Assembly (NCBI RefSeq): GCF_037138995.1
Contig: NZ_JBAXHI010000006.1
Coordinates: 100,765-164,764 of the forward strand
Direction of reading: 5' to 3'
DNA length: 64,000 nucleotides
Source: Chlorohelix sp037138995
GTDB taxonomy: Bacteria; Chloroflexota; Chloroflexia; Chloroheliales; Chloroheliaceae
Shown here: piece after piece, positions 9,003 through 18,699 of the stretch
Numbering within the stretch: the first letter of the stretch is position 1
How the letters are laid out: every line of letters starts with the position of its first letter
The notes under the pieces: generated by a model
The model's input: only the letters and a program-made list of their open reading frames with translations
The model's database searches: none
Told to the model about the DNA's origin: nothing
Program-made: the position numbers and the translations under genes

Positions 9003-11918
9003 ATGAGTGGTGAGAGAGAACGAGATATTCAGAGCCTAGATGAAAGGCTGAGAGCGCTGGTAAGTAGCCTTGCCTCGATTCTGGGTGATGTTTTGCGCGA
9101 ACAGGTAGGCGATACGCTTCTAGAAGAAGTCGAAGAAGTACGCAAGTACAGCATTGAATTGCGCTCTCATTGGAGCGAGGAGAAACAAAACCGTATCATG
9201 GAGAAGATGGAAAATCTCAACCCTGCTATGGCTTTTGCGCTGGTGCGCTCATTTACGCTTTATTTCCACTTGTTAAATCTGGCAGAAGAACGGGCGCGTT
9301 TGATTGCTCTAACACAGCGTGAGCGTTCTGATTACCCTGAACCGCCTAGCGAGAGTATAGCAATGGCACTGAAAGAGTTAAAGCTGGAGGGTGTGGGAGC
9401 GCAATCGATTCGCCGCTTGTTGAGTCGCATGCTTGTTGAGCCAGTTTTTACTGCCCATCCTACAGAAAGTAGGCGTCGCGCCAACCTCTACCACCTTCGC
9501 AATATTAATCGTCTTGTAGCTAGTCTTGCCTCTAACGAAACTCCCCACGCTGAGAGGGAGCCTCTTGAGGAAGAATTACGTCGGGTTGTAACCTCGATGT
9601 GGCAAACTGACGAAATTCGTGCTTCTCGCCCTACTCCGCTCCATGAAGTTGCCAATACTCTCTACTATTTCGAGAGTACGCTTTATCCTATGGTTCCGCG
9701 CCTGTATCGCGACCTTGAGAAAGCTCTGCTACGCTATTACCCGAATGAGTCTTTTATAATTCCCACTTTCCTACGCTTTAATAATTGGACTGGGGCAGAC
9801 CGTGACGGTAACCCGCATATTACTGCTACAATCACTGCGATGACTTCCCGCTGGCAGAAAAAAACGATTCTCAAACTATATCGTGGCAGCTTAGAGCGTC
9901 TTGCTGAAGAATTGTCGCCTAGCCTACGCCTTATTAAGGTTAATCAGGCGTTACTCGATTCGTTGGTGTGTGATCGCCGCCTGATGCCCGACCTAGCTAT
10001 AAAATTCGAGAAACAAAGTATTTTTGAGGTTTATCGCCAAAAAATCAATTTTATGCTGGCACGCCTAGAGCGCACTATAGAACTCAATCAGGCTGCCTAT
10101 GATACTGAGTTGGAGGCTATAAAAGCTGGCATTCCACCCTCTCAGGCGGGAACAGGTCTAGCAATTACTCGACAACATGATTACCGCTACTTCTCTCCAG
10201 TCGAGTTTCTGACCGACCTTGCCTTACTGGATGAGAGTCTTCGTGAGAATCGGGGTGGTCGTATCGCGGACGGCGCGTTGGCTGATTTGATTACGCAGGT
10301 GCAGGTTTTTGGCTTCCATCTTGCCGGTCTGGAAGTTCGGCAGCATAGTTTACGCCATACTACTGCGTTAGCTGAGATTCTACGGTTGGCGGGTGTTTGT
10401 GACCATTATGCTGATTTGTCTGAAGACGAAAAATATGGCTTGTTGGAGCGGGAATTAGGAGACCCTCGCCCGTTGGTTATCTCTGATGCCGATTATAGCC
10501 CGGATACTCAGGAAGTGTTGGAAACTTTGCGGGTAATGCGCCGGATGCAGCTTGAAGTTAACCGCGAGGTTTGCGAAAACTACGTAATCAGTTTTACTAA
10601 CCAACCTAGCGATGTTTTAACTTTGTTGCTGCTGGCAAAGGAGGGAGGATTGGCGCGTCTCGACCCTACTTCCGCCACTATTGACTGCGATTTGCATATT
10701 GTGCCGCTTTTTGAAAGCATCGAGGATTTGCGCCGCGCCCCGGATATTATGCAGCAGCTTTTCAAAACATCACTTTATCGTAGCTCTCTCGCTGGTTACA
10801 ATTACTTGCAAGAAATTATGATTGGTTACAGCGACAGTAACAAGGACGGCGGTTTCTTTACTGCTAACTGGGAGTTGTATAAAGCTCAACGACAATTGGC
10901 GAAGGTATGCCAAGAGGAGGGCATAGATCTGAGGTTGTTCCACGGGCGTGGTGGCGCAATCGGACGCGGTGGAGGTCCGGCAAACCGGGCGATTATGGCG
11001 CAACCAAGGCATAGCTTGGGCGGCAAACTCAAGATGACTGAGCAGGGCGAAGTAATCTTTGCGCGGTATTCCAATCCTGAAATTGCACATCGCCATCTTG
11101 AGCAAGTTACCAATGCGGTTTTCAAAGCTACTCTCAGTCCGCAAACCCGCGCATTACGAACGGGCGCAGAAGAGGAGTGGTTTGCGTCTCTTGAAGCGAT
11201 GTCTGAAACGGCTTTCAAAGCGTATCGCGGTTTGGTTTTTGAAAATCCAAATTTTGCCCGCTACTTTTTTGAAGCCTCTCCTATAAACGAAATCGGGCGT
11301 TTGAATATTGCTTCACGTCCTGTCAGTCGGCGTGCTACCGGACGCATCCAGGATTTGCGAGCAATCCCTTGGGTTTTTAGTTGGACACAGAATCGCCATT
11401 ATTTGCCGGGATGGTATGGCGTGGGTTCAGCTTTACATAACTATTTATATCCTGATGGTAGTGATACACCGGACGAACACCGGTTAGCTTTGTTGCAGGA
11501 AATGTACAATGGTTGGCCCTTTTTCCAGACCATTCTGTTGAATTCGGAACGCAGTTTGGGCGCTGCTGACCTAGAAATTGCCCGGCTCTATTCTACGCTG
11601 GTGACGGATGAGAAGGTGCGTGAGGAAATTTGGGAATTAATCGAAACCGAGTATAAGCGAACTTGCGATGCGGTGATGCTCATAACAGGGCAGACAACCC
11701 TACTGGATAATATCCCGGTCTTGCAACGCAGCATCAGGTTGCGCAATCCCTATATTGACCCGATTAGTTTTGTGCAGGTGGCTTTGCTGAAAAGGCTTCG
11801 GCAGAAATCGCTAGATAATTTTGCCATTGATCAGGATCGCGAAGAATTTGAAAAGATACTTGATATAATTTTGCACAGTATTAATGGGATAGCGGCGGGG
11901 GTACAGACCACCGGTTGA
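9003..11918 (+). CDS. ppc: Phosphoenolpyruvate carboxylase
   Basis: Adds bicarbonate to phosphoenolpyruvate to give oxaloacetate, replenishing the TCA cycle; a homotetramer in the cytoplasm. The 971-residue product has the catalytic-His segment FTAHPTESRRR near residue 150, TGADRDGNPHIT, the glycine-rich FHGRGGAIGRGGGP loop, PWVFSWTQNRHYLPGWYGVG, and ends in QTTG where the family norm is a closely similar (R/Q)NTG. ATG at 9003 is preferred over TTG at 8988 because GGGGAG lies between them. The gene is alone, preceded by a terminator-like hairpin that may regulate it. Variations from the usual loop wording (GPANRAI) look conservative. Confidence 0.96.
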   Translation: MSGERERDIQSLDERLRALVSSLASILGDVLREQVGDTLLEEVEEVRKYSIELRSHWSEEKQNRIMEKMENLNPAMAFALVRSFTLYFHLLNLAEERARLIALTQRERSDYPEPPSESIAMALKELKLEGVGAQSIRRLLSRMLVEPVFTAHPTESRRRANLYHLRNINRLVASLASNETPHAEREPLEEELRRVVTSMWQTDEIRASRPTPLHEVANTLYYFESTLYPMVPRLYRDLEKALLRYYPNESFIIPTFLRFNNWTGADRDGNPHITATITAMTSRWQKKTILKLYRGSLERLAEELSPSLRLIKVNQALLDSLVCDRRLMPDLAIKFEKQSIFEVYRQKINFMLARLERTIELNQAAYDTELEAIKAGIPPSQAGTGLAITRQHDYRYFSPVEFLTDLALLDESLRENRGGRIADGALADLITQVQVFGFHLAGLEVRQHSLRHTTALAEILRLAGVCDHYADLSEDEKYGLLERELGDPRPLVISDADYSPDTQEVLETLRVMRRMQLEVNREVCENYVISFTNQPSDVLTLLLLAKEGGLARLDPTSATIDCDLHIVPLFESIEDLRRAPDIMQQLFKTSLYRSSLAGYNYLQEIMIGYSDSNKDGGFFTANWELYKAQRQLAKVCQEEGIDLRLFHGRGGAIGRGGGPANRAIMAQPRHSLGGKLKMTEQGEVIFARYSNPEIAHRHLEQVTNAVFKATLSPQTRALRTGAEEEWFASLEAMSETAFKAYRGLVFENPNFARYFFEASPINEIGRLNIASRPVSRRATGRIQDLRAIPWVFSWTQNRHYLPGWYGVGSALHNYLYPDGSDTPDEHRLALLQEMYNGWPFFQTILLNSERSLGAADLEIARLYSTLVTDEKVREEIWELIETEYKRTCDAVMLITGQTTLLDNIPVLQRSIRLRNPYIDPISFVQVALLKRLRQKSLDNFAIDQDREEFEKILDIILHSINGIAAGVQTTG

Positions 11919-11989
11919 AACTTTGCCCGGTATGGCACGTAACTTTAAAAGATTGATATTGCCCTTGATAAGACAAGGAAGATGAGAAG

Positions 11990-12496
11990 ATGGCAACCAG
12001 TAAACGTCCGGTTTTGCGATTGAACTACAATTCCGGCGAAAAAATTCTGGAAGTAGCAGGGCTTGGGTTGGTTGGGTTGACAATTGGCTTGACTATCAAC
12101 TCTTGGGGAAGTTTGCCTGAGCGTGTGCCGACTCATTTTAATGCAGTGGGGCAGCCTGACGGTTATGGAGAAAAAGGCACTTTCTTAATAGTGCCGATTA
12201 TCCTAACTATACTCTACTTGAGTTTGATGCTGGTAAGCCGCATTCCGCATTATTTCAATTATCCATGGAATATTACACCGCAAAACGCTGCTGGTCAGTA
12301 TCGGTTGGCACGGCAAATGCTTTTACTGCTAAGGGTAGAAATTGCCGCCATATTTTTTTATATCCATTGGCAAGGATTGGAAGTATCTTTCGGGCGTTCG
12401 TCCGGGTTAGGTGTATGGTTCTTGCCGATTTTTCTGGTGATGGTGTTTGGCACTTTGCTAATCTATATAATCAGGATGGCAAAAGTGCGCGGGTAA
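11990..12496 (+). CDS. DUF1648-type membrane protein
   Basis: A 168-residue protein with about four membrane helices. Just after the first helix it carries SWGSLPERVPTHFNAVGQPDGYGEK, in which LP..VPTHFN..G.PDG is the hallmark of DUF1648, an N-terminal segment of SdpI-like immunity and sensor proteins. The second half of SdpI is not evident, so this is a short stand-alone version. An AGGAAGATGAG site precedes ATG at 11990. It follows ppc by 71 bases on the same strand. Its stop is separated by one base from the stop of the convergent TPR gene, with no terminator between them. Confidence 0.75.
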   Translation: MATSKRPVLRLNYNSGEKILEVAGLGLVGLTIGLTINSWGSLPERVPTHFNAVGQPDGYGEKGTFLIVPIILTILYLSLMLVSRIPHYFNYPWNITPQNAAGQYRLARQMLLLLRVEIAAIFFYIHWQGLEVSFGRSSGLGVWFLPIFLVMVFGTLLIYIIRMAKVRG

Positions 12497-12497
12497 T

Positions 12498-13928
12498 TTA
12501 GTTAGCGGGTGTTGGGTTTGATGTGAGTGTTATATCGGGGGTAGGTGTAACGGCTGGTGTGGGCAATGGCGCAACTGTATCGAGTTGTTGTGCCAAACTT
12601 ACCAGCAAACCGTTTACCCGTTTTAGCTGTCGCGTACCTTCGTTCAGGTCTTCATCAGAGATATTGTCGGTACCGCTAACTGTATAATTTATGGCGGTTA
12701 TAGAGACTAGCGAGATTTCTTGCAAGTTCTTGTACACTGTTAAAAGCTGTGGTGTAGTCGGTCCGGCAAGTTCATCAACTCGCTTTTTCTGCTCCTTTAT
12801 TTCTCCTTGTAAATCGTGATAGCCCTTTTTAAGCTCTTCCCAACGCAATTTACCTGAGTCAAATTGGCGATAAAGTTCTTTTGACCTTTCGAGGAATGAA
12901 TTATAGCGTTCCAATTGACCACGCAATCGCAAGGCATAGGTTTCTTCTGCGTTGGGAAGTGGCGTGGCGGTGGGTGCGAGAGTGGGAATTGGCGTAAGAG
13001 TAGGTATAGGTGCAAGAGTAGGAATGGGTTTAGGCTGCGCTTCAAAATTGGGACGCGCTACTAAAATCCACATGCTGAGTATTGAGAAAGCCATTAAACC
13101 TAGCAGCAATCCGATAGATAGTTTTAATCGGTAATGAAGTTGAGGCGTTTTTTTCTTGCGGGAACGTCTCCAACGTGGTTTAGTGACCCGTGCGCCTCCA
13201 ACTGGGAGGTCATCTGCATGTAAATCTGGGTATTTTTCACGCCAGATTTCCAATGCCTCGCTCATCCCGATTTTGATGTTGGAAGGGTCGGGTTGTTCTA
13301 CTAACAACGCCTGTTCTTCCTCAACCTTGACCAACGCCATTTCTTCGGGTACAGGTGTATATTCAGGTTGTTCTTGTAATTCTGGTTCAAGCTCAGGTTC
13401 GGGCGGGTACATAATCTCGCGAATGTATTCCAGCCCTTTCTCAGCGCGGATGTTATCCGGGTCAAGGGTGTAGGCGCGTTCCAGACAGTATAAAGCGCGT
13501 TCGGGGTTGCGGTCTATTAGCAACCCGCCAAACCATGTCCATGCCATCGAATGCTCAGGGTCAATGCGAACAGCATGGCTTAGGATTCTAAGCGCCTGTT
13601 CTTTCTGGCTATTATGTGCCAGTTCCCGCGCTTCCTCTACCATTGCATCCACTTGTGCATGGATGAGACGCGCCAATTCATTTCGGTCAGGTGTCAGAAT
13701 TGGTTCAGGGGGTGGCGTATATTCAGGTTCCGGTTCTGGAGTCGGTAAAGGGTGAGTTCCGTAAACAGAGCGAATTGCTTCGCGGATTTTCGAGCGAGAT
13801 TTACGCGCTTCTGGCGGTGGGTCTCCGCTATCGGCGGAACTGTCGTAGAAATACAAAAACTCCTCAGACTGTTCGGGCGAGGTTTTATCATTTTCTATGG
13901 TGTCTCTGCCGCTCAAATTGTCGGGCAT
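12498..13928 (-). CDS. TPR protein with single membrane anchor and Pro/Thr linker
   Basis: A 476-residue protein. An acidic Pro/Glu-rich N-terminus is followed by about two TPR units (residues 100-168, with AWTWFGG and RALYCLERAYTLDPDN), another Pro/Glu stretch, a very basic patch RWRRSRKKK (252-260), one membrane helix (269-291), three copies of PIPTL(A/T) (301-318) and a helical C-terminal domain. The positive-inside rule puts the TPR part in the cytoplasm and the helical tail outside. Function unknown. The protein at 46150-47913 has the same plan, so these may be members of one scaffold family. Confidence 0.75.
   Translation of the reverse strand: MPDNLSGRDTIENDKTSPEQSEEFLYFYDSSADSGDPPPEARKSRSKIREAIRSVYGTHPLPTPEPEPEYTPPPEPILTPDRNELARLIHAQVDAMVEEARELAHNSQKEQALRILSHAVRIDPEHSMAWTWFGGLLIDRNPERALYCLERAYTLDPDNIRAEKGLEYIREIMYPPEPELEPELQEQPEYTPVPEEMALVKVEEEQALLVEQPDPSNIKIGMSEALEIWREKYPDLHADDLPVGGARVTKPRWRRSRKKKTPQLHYRLKLSIGLLLGLMAFSILSMWILVARPNFEAQPKPIPTLAPIPTLTPIPTLAPTATPLPNAEETYALRLRGQLERYNSFLERSKELYRQFDSGKLRWEELKKGYHDLQGEIKEQKKRVDELAGPTTPQLLTVYKNLQEISLVSITAINYTVSGTDNISDEDLNEGTRQLKRVNGLLVSLAQQLDTVAPLPTPAVTPTPDITLTSNPTPAN
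12975..13028 (-). repeat. Three 18-base tandem repeats coding PIPTL(A/T)
   Basis: Three consecutive 18-base units inside the TPR gene encode a flexible Pro/Thr linker just outside the membrane helix. The copies differ at a few third positions. The array could vary in copy number between strains. Confidence 0.8.
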
Positions 13929-13984
13929 TAGGCGGTCATAACTTTACAAAACTACAATCTGGTTGATTATAAGCATCCTATCGC

Positions 13985-14013
13985 ATTTTAGCCCACTATA
14001 CATAAGTTTGCAA
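13985..14013 (-). promoter_or_regulatory. Putative promoter of the TPR membrane protein
   Basis: Minus-strand TTGCAA (14008-14013), 17-base spacer, TAAAAT (13985-13990). The predicted start site is about 50 bases before the coding start at 13928. Confidence 0.6.
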
Positions 14014-14051
14014 TAGGACACTTTTTAGCTTCGATTAGGGGTGATTTCAGG

Positions 14052-14069
14052 AAGGGGCTTAAGCCCCTT
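14052..14069. repeat. Perfect 18-base palindrome AAGGGGCTTAAGCCCCTT
   Basis: A perfect palindrome between carB and the TPR gene with no T-run on either side. A related element, CAAGGGacataagCCCTTG, lies at 62346-62365, suggesting a dispersed short palindromic repeat that may also act as a transcript-end structure. Confidence 0.6.
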
Positions 14070-14152
14070 GTTCTAATCTAGGCTCATTTTAATGTTTCAC
14101 CCGAAATCTTTGATTGAATTGCCTCGTCATGTTTTATTTTGAGCGAATCTGC

Positions 14153-17100
14153 TCAATGCTCTTTCTGGCGATACCAAGAGAGCGGTTTGATATTATAGTC
14201 TGCACCCTCGTTGTGTGCGGCAGCGACCGCAGCAACGGCAGCGCGGAAAGTATCCAGCGAGGTATAGCAGGGAATACCATTTTCAACTGCGGCTCGCCTA
14301 ATTTCAAAGCCATCCAGCAATGGTCGTCTCCGCCCGCTAATAGTGTTGACCACCGCTTTTACTTGCCCGCCTTTGATAAGTTCAACCGTATCGGGATGCC
14401 CTGTGCCGAGTTTGCTGGCGATTACATCCACGGTTAAATCGGCATTTTCGAGCATTGCAGCGGTTCCGGCGGTAGCGTAGATGTGATAACCAATCTCGGC
14501 TAAATCGCGAATAAGTTCGATGGCTTCAGTTTTGTCGCGGTCTGCGATACTGAATAATATTGCTGCGCCCGGTTTGGGCAAACTCATGTTGGCGGCAATG
14601 AGAGCTTTGTGCATTGCTGCCGCATAGGTTAAATCCACGCCCATCACTTCTCCGGTGGATTTCATTTCGGGTCCAAGTGCGGTATCTACTCCTGAGAGTT
14701 TCGCCATACTAAAGACAGGGGCTTTTACTGCTACTAGGGGCTGTTTGGGCCACAAACCGGGGGCGTAGCCTTGCTCTTGCAGACTTTTCCCAAGCATTAT
14801 GTTGGTGGCGATTTTAACCATTGGTACGCCCGTAACTTTGCTCAGGAACGGTACGGTGCGACTGGCGCGAGGGTTCACTTCAAGAATATAGACTTGTCCC
14901 TGCCAAATTACATACTGGATGTTAATCAGCCCTTTTGCTTGCAAGCCTACCGCAATACGGGTGGTGTAATCCACAATGGTATCAACCTCATGGCGATAAA
15001 GGTTTACGCCCGGATAAACTGCAAAGCTATCGCCACTGTGTACACCTGCTCGCTCGATGTGTTCCATTACGCCGGGAATAAGCACTTCCTGTCCATCGCA
15101 GATAGCGTCAACCTCGACTTCTTTGCCTTCAAGGTATTTATCAATCAGCACCGGGTGTTTCTCGCTGATATTAACCACTGTACTAGTATAGCGTTGGAGG
15201 TCTTCTATGTTATGGCAGATTTCCATAGCCCGTCCGCCTAGTACATAGCTAGGACGTACTAGCACCGGATAACCGACAGTTTCCGCCACCTTGAAGGCAT
15301 CCATGTAATAATTTACGGTTGCGCCGGGGGGTTGGCTGATGCCTAGCCCTGCCACGAAATTTTCAAAACGCTTGCGGTCTTCCGCAATATCAATGCTGTC
15401 AAAACTGCTACCGAGAATCGGCGCACCCGCCAGCGATAACGGTTCAGCTAGGTTTATGGCAGTTTGTCCGCCGAATTGGAGAATCAAGGGAGGAATATTC
15501 ATAGTGTTACCGGGCGCTTCGGATAAATCCTGCCCTTCGTTTTCGAGAATATCCATCACACTTTCCACATCCAGTGCTTCAAAATAAAGGCGGTTGCTGG
15601 TGTCGAAATCGGTTGAGACTGTTTCGGGATTGCTGTTAACCATGATGCTTTGGATACCCGCTTCCTGCAAAGCCCATGCGGCGTGTACGCTGCTATAATC
15701 AAACTCAATTCCTTGTCCGATGCGGATAGGTCCACTACCGATAACCACCGCTTTGGGTCCGGTGATAGCCGGGGCTTCGTTTTCTTCCTCATACGCGCTG
15801 TAGAAATAAGGCGTTACCGCTTCAAATTCGGCGGCGCAGGTATCTACCGTTTTATAGACAGGTACAATGCCTTGACGATGACGCATTTCACGCACTCTTT
15901 CCGGCAAGTCATCGGTAAGCGCGGCAATCTGGTCATCGCTGAAGCCCAAACGTTTCGCTTGGCGCAACAGGTTGGAGGTCATCGGTTCTTTGAGCATGCG
16001 CCGTTCCATCTCAACTAGCAACTGGAATTTGCGTAGGAACCAGTAGTCAATTTTACTGCGGGCATATAGCTCTTCGATGGTCTCATCGCGGCGCAAGGCG
16101 GCGAAAACTGCCCACATACGGCGGTCATTCGCTTTATCAATATATTTCCAGTAGGACGCTTCTTCGCCCTCAACTTTTTTGCTCCATTCGGCTTCTTCCC
16201 ACATAAGGGATTTGCCGCCGAGTTCGAGGCTACGCACTGCTTTCTGGAAAGCGGCTTCAAAGCTACGGTCAATTGCCATTACCTCGCCGGTGGCTTTCAT
16301 CTGTGTACCGATGCTGCGGTCTCCGGTGGGGAATTTGTCGAAGGGCCAGCGCGGGATTTTGACCACACAATAATCAAGAGCAGGCTCAAAGGCTGCTTGC
16401 GTTTTGCGGGTCACGGCGTTCTGGATTTCATCGAGACGTTTGCCAATGGCGATTTTAGCGGCTACCTGTGCAATCGGATAACCCGTAGCTTTGGAGGCAA
16501 GTGCGCTACTGCGGCTGACGCGCGGATTTACTTCGATTACGTAATACTGGAAGGAGATGGGGTCGAGTGCATACTGGACGTTACAACCGCCCTCTATCCC
16601 CAGTTTGCGAATGATTTTGATGCTGGCGGAACGGAGCATCTGATATTCTTTGTCGGAAAGAGTCTGGGAAGGGGCAACCACAATACTATCGCCGGTATGT
16701 ACGCCTAGCGGGTCGATGTTTTCCATATTGCAGATGGTGATGCAGGTATCATTCGAGTCGCGCATCACCTCATATTCTATTTCTTTCCAGCCACCTAGAT
16801 ATTTTTCAACCAGAATTTGATGAATCGGGCTGGCGCTCAAGCCGCTTTTGATAAAGTGGTCTAATTCTTCCCATGTGCGGGCAATGCCTCCGCCTGTTCC
16901 GCCTAGCGTATAGGCGGGGCGAATGATGATGGGTAAGCCTATGCTCTTGCCGACTTCCATAGCGAAATCATAATCGCTGGCGATGTCGCTTTCGATTACG
17001 GGTTCGTTGATGTCCAGCAATACCTGTTTGAAAAGCTCGCGGTCTTCGGCTTTTTTGATTGTATCCACGCTGGTGCCGAGCAAGCGCACCTGATATTTGT

Positions 17101-17413
17101 CCAATACTCCCGCTTCATACAATGCCACGCCCATATTCAACCCGGTTTGCCCACCCAACGTAGGTAGTATTCCGTCAGGTCGTTCCTGCTCGATGATTCG
17201 GGTGAGGGATTCGACTGTCAACGGTTCGATATAAACTACATCTGCAATGCCCTCGTCGGTCATAATGGTAGCCGGATTGCTATTAACCAGCACCGTTTCA
17301 ATGCCTTCTTCTCGCAGAGAGCGGCAGGCTTGGGTACCCGCGTAATCGAACTCAGCAGCTTGCCCGATTACGATGGGTCCACTGCCAATTACCAGCACTT
17401 TTTTAACGCTCAT
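14153..17413 (-). CDS. carB: Carbamoyl-phosphate synthase large subunit
   Basis: Makes carbamoyl phosphate from bicarbonate, glutamine-derived ammonia and two ATP, for arginine and pyrimidine synthesis; works with CarA. The 1086-residue length is normal. Two homologous ATP-grasp halves are visible: the first with VLVIGSGPIVIGQAAEFDYAG, LVNSNPATIMTDE and PAYTLGGTGGGIA, the second with VVIGSGPIRIGQGIEFDYSS and PSYVLGGRAMEI. An MGS-type allosteric domain ends the chain. GGGAG precedes ATG at 17413. CarA is not in the window. Two TATAAT boxes lie upstream on the minus strand, both with weak -35 elements. Confidence 0.97.
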   Translation of the reverse strand: MSVKKVLVIGSGPIVIGQAAEFDYAGTQACRSLREEGIETVLVNSNPATIMTDEGIADVVYIEPLTVESLTRIIEQERPDGILPTLGGQTGLNMGVALYEAGVLDKYQVRLLGTSVDTIKKAEDRELFKQVLLDINEPVIESDIASDYDFAMEVGKSIGLPIIIRPAYTLGGTGGGIARTWEELDHFIKSGLSASPIHQILVEKYLGGWKEIEYEVMRDSNDTCITICNMENIDPLGVHTGDSIVVAPSQTLSDKEYQMLRSASIKIIRKLGIEGGCNVQYALDPISFQYYVIEVNPRVSRSSALASKATGYPIAQVAAKIAIGKRLDEIQNAVTRKTQAAFEPALDYCVVKIPRWPFDKFPTGDRSIGTQMKATGEVMAIDRSFEAAFQKAVRSLELGGKSLMWEEAEWSKKVEGEEASYWKYIDKANDRRMWAVFAALRRDETIEELYARSKIDYWFLRKFQLLVEMERRMLKEPMTSNLLRQAKRLGFSDDQIAALTDDLPERVREMRHRQGIVPVYKTVDTCAAEFEAVTPYFYSAYEEENEAPAITGPKAVVIGSGPIRIGQGIEFDYSSVHAAWALQEAGIQSIMVNSNPETVSTDFDTSNRLYFEALDVESVMDILENEGQDLSEAPGNTMNIPPLILQFGGQTAINLAEPLSLAGAPILGSSFDSIDIAEDRKRFENFVAGLGISQPPGATVNYYMDAFKVAETVGYPVLVRPSYVLGGRAMEICHNIEDLQRYTSTVVNISEKHPVLIDKYLEGKEVEVDAICDGQEVLIPGVMEHIERAGVHSGDSFAVYPGVNLYRHEVDTIVDYTTRIAVGLQAKGLINIQYVIWQGQVYILEVNPRASRTVPFLSKVTGVPMVKIATNIMLGKSLQEQGYAPGLWPKQPLVAVKAPVFSMAKLSGVDTALGPEMKSTGEVMGVDLTYAAAMHKALIAANMSLPKPGAAILFSIADRDKTEAIELIRDLAEIGYHIYATAGTAAMLENADLTVDVIASKLGTGHPDTVELIKGGQVKAVVNTISGRRRPLLDGFEIRRAAVENGIPCYTSLDTFRAAVAAVAAAHNEGADYNIKPLSWYRQKEH

Positions 17414-17442
17414 TTTCTCCCGTTCGCCTTAAGACCTAAAGT

Positions 17443-17471
17443 ATTATATGCGGGGCGGCTCTGCCCTAAAA
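17443..17471 (-). promoter_or_regulatory. Possible carB promoter
   Basis: Minus-strand TATAAT at 17443-17448 with weak -35 TTTTAG (17466-17471), 17-base spacer. A second TATAAT at 17479-17484 is an alternative. Only the -10 elements are convincing. Confidence 0.4.
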
Positions 17472-17670
17472 TCAGCCTATTATAACAAGAATCGGCAATT
17501 TATTCACAAATTCCAGAACCTGATTAAAAATAAGATGTTCTGGTCGAAATACCTCATTTAAAGGGCTGTAGTGTGCTGAATCATATGAGAGTATTCCTGA
17601 ATTGCTTATAATTAATGTGATAAACCTGAAAAACTTACTTTATATCAATATTATTCAGGAGGATATTCAC

Positions 17671-18627
17671 ATGAAATTATATCGCTATTATCTTTCCGTT
17701 GCTTGTGTACTTCTGGTATTGTTAAGTATTACTCTCTCCGCTTGCGGCGATACTGCCGCCCCAACTAGCGTTCCCGAAACTACTACACCCAAAAACAATG
17801 TTACGAAGGAAACTATCGTTTCGGTTAAAACTACCGCTGCCGAAACTGTTCCCGATGAAACAGTTACGCCTAACCCCCTTCCAAAAGTAACGGTGATTGG
17901 GTCGGGTGGTTTTGCAATCAATTCCAGCGCTATTGATGCTTCTAATTCGCTTATACCACAGCAATATCTTGACCGCGCTAGAAATCTGAAAATCCTGTTT
18001 AACCATCAGTCGGTGGGTTATAACGTGCTGGAGGGCTTGGACGCACTCGCGCAGAGTAATCCTGACCGTTACAGCCTTACCACTGCCGATGTGGAAGAAC
18101 CGAACTGGTATCTTGAAAATAATGGGGTGGGTGGGTTTACCAGAGGCGAAAATGAAGACCCTGCCTCAAAAGTTGCAGGCTTCAAAGAGTTATTTGATAA
18201 TGAAGGCTACGCTGACCGGGTACAGGTAGCCATGATGAAGTTTTGTTTCGTGGACAATACCGCTTCTGCCTCAAAAATATGGGAAACATACCGAAACGGC
18301 ATGAACTACCTTGAAACGAAATATCCTAAAGTTAAATTCGTGTGGTGGACAATGCCGCTTATGACCGATGGCAATCAGATTCGAGACCAGTACAATAAAT
18401 TGGTGAGGGATTACGTTAAAGCTAATAACAAAATCCTGTTTGATATTGCCGATATTGAGAGTCATGAACCGTCAGGCAAGGCTGTTAGCGATAATAATTA
18501 TCTGGCATTGTTTAACGATTATTCTTCTGATGGTGGGCATCTGAACGAGCAAGGTTCACAGAGAGTAGCTCAGGCGTGGTGGTGGCTAACTGCACGACTA
18601 ACCGGATGGAATGGAATTACAAAATGA
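17671..18627 (+). CDS. Lipoprotein with SGNH-hydrolase-like domain
   Basis: A 318-residue predicted lipoprotein. The signal peptide ends in lipobox LSAC (residues 22-25); a Thr/Pro/Val-rich spacer to about residue 85 precedes the globular domain. That domain contains ILFNHQSVGYNV, a conserved NNGVGGF/ENEDPASK stretch, WWTMPL and, near the end, SSDGGHLNEQG, which resembles the catalytic Asp-x-x-His block of SGNH/GDSL hydrolases. A classic GDS nucleophile block is not obvious, so activity is uncertain. ATG at 17671 is chosen because AGGAGG lies ten bases upstream; earlier in-frame starts lack such a site. Confidence 0.7.
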   Translation: MKLYRYYLSVACVLLVLLSITLSACGDTAAPTSVPETTTPKNNVTKETIVSVKTTAAETVPDETVTPNPLPKVTVIGSGGFAINSSAIDASNSLIPQQYLDRARNLKILFNHQSVGYNVLEGLDALAQSNPDRYSLTTADVEEPNWYLENNGVGGFTRGENEDPASKVAGFKELFDNEGYADRVQVAMMKFCFVDNTASASKIWETYRNGMNYLETKYPKVKFVWWTMPLMTDGNQIRDQYNKLVRDYVKANNKILFDIADIESHEPSGKAVSDNNYLALFNDYSSDGGHLNEQGSQRVAQAWWWLTARLTGWNGITK

Positions 18628-18650
18628 GTTATTAATCCGGGCGCTGTCGC

Positions 18651-18685
18651 AAATAAAAAGGGGGCGCAATCTAAAGCGTCCCCTT
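18651..18685 (-). terminator. Terminator of the RCK/UspA operon
   Basis: Read on the minus strand: AAGGGG-A-CGC stem, eight-base loop, GCG-C-CCCCTT, then TTTATTT. It lies 15 bases past the stop of the TrkA-type gene. On the plus strand the T-run is missing, so it mainly serves the leftward operon. Confidence 0.7.
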
Positions 18686-18699
18686 ACGAACTGTAATTG

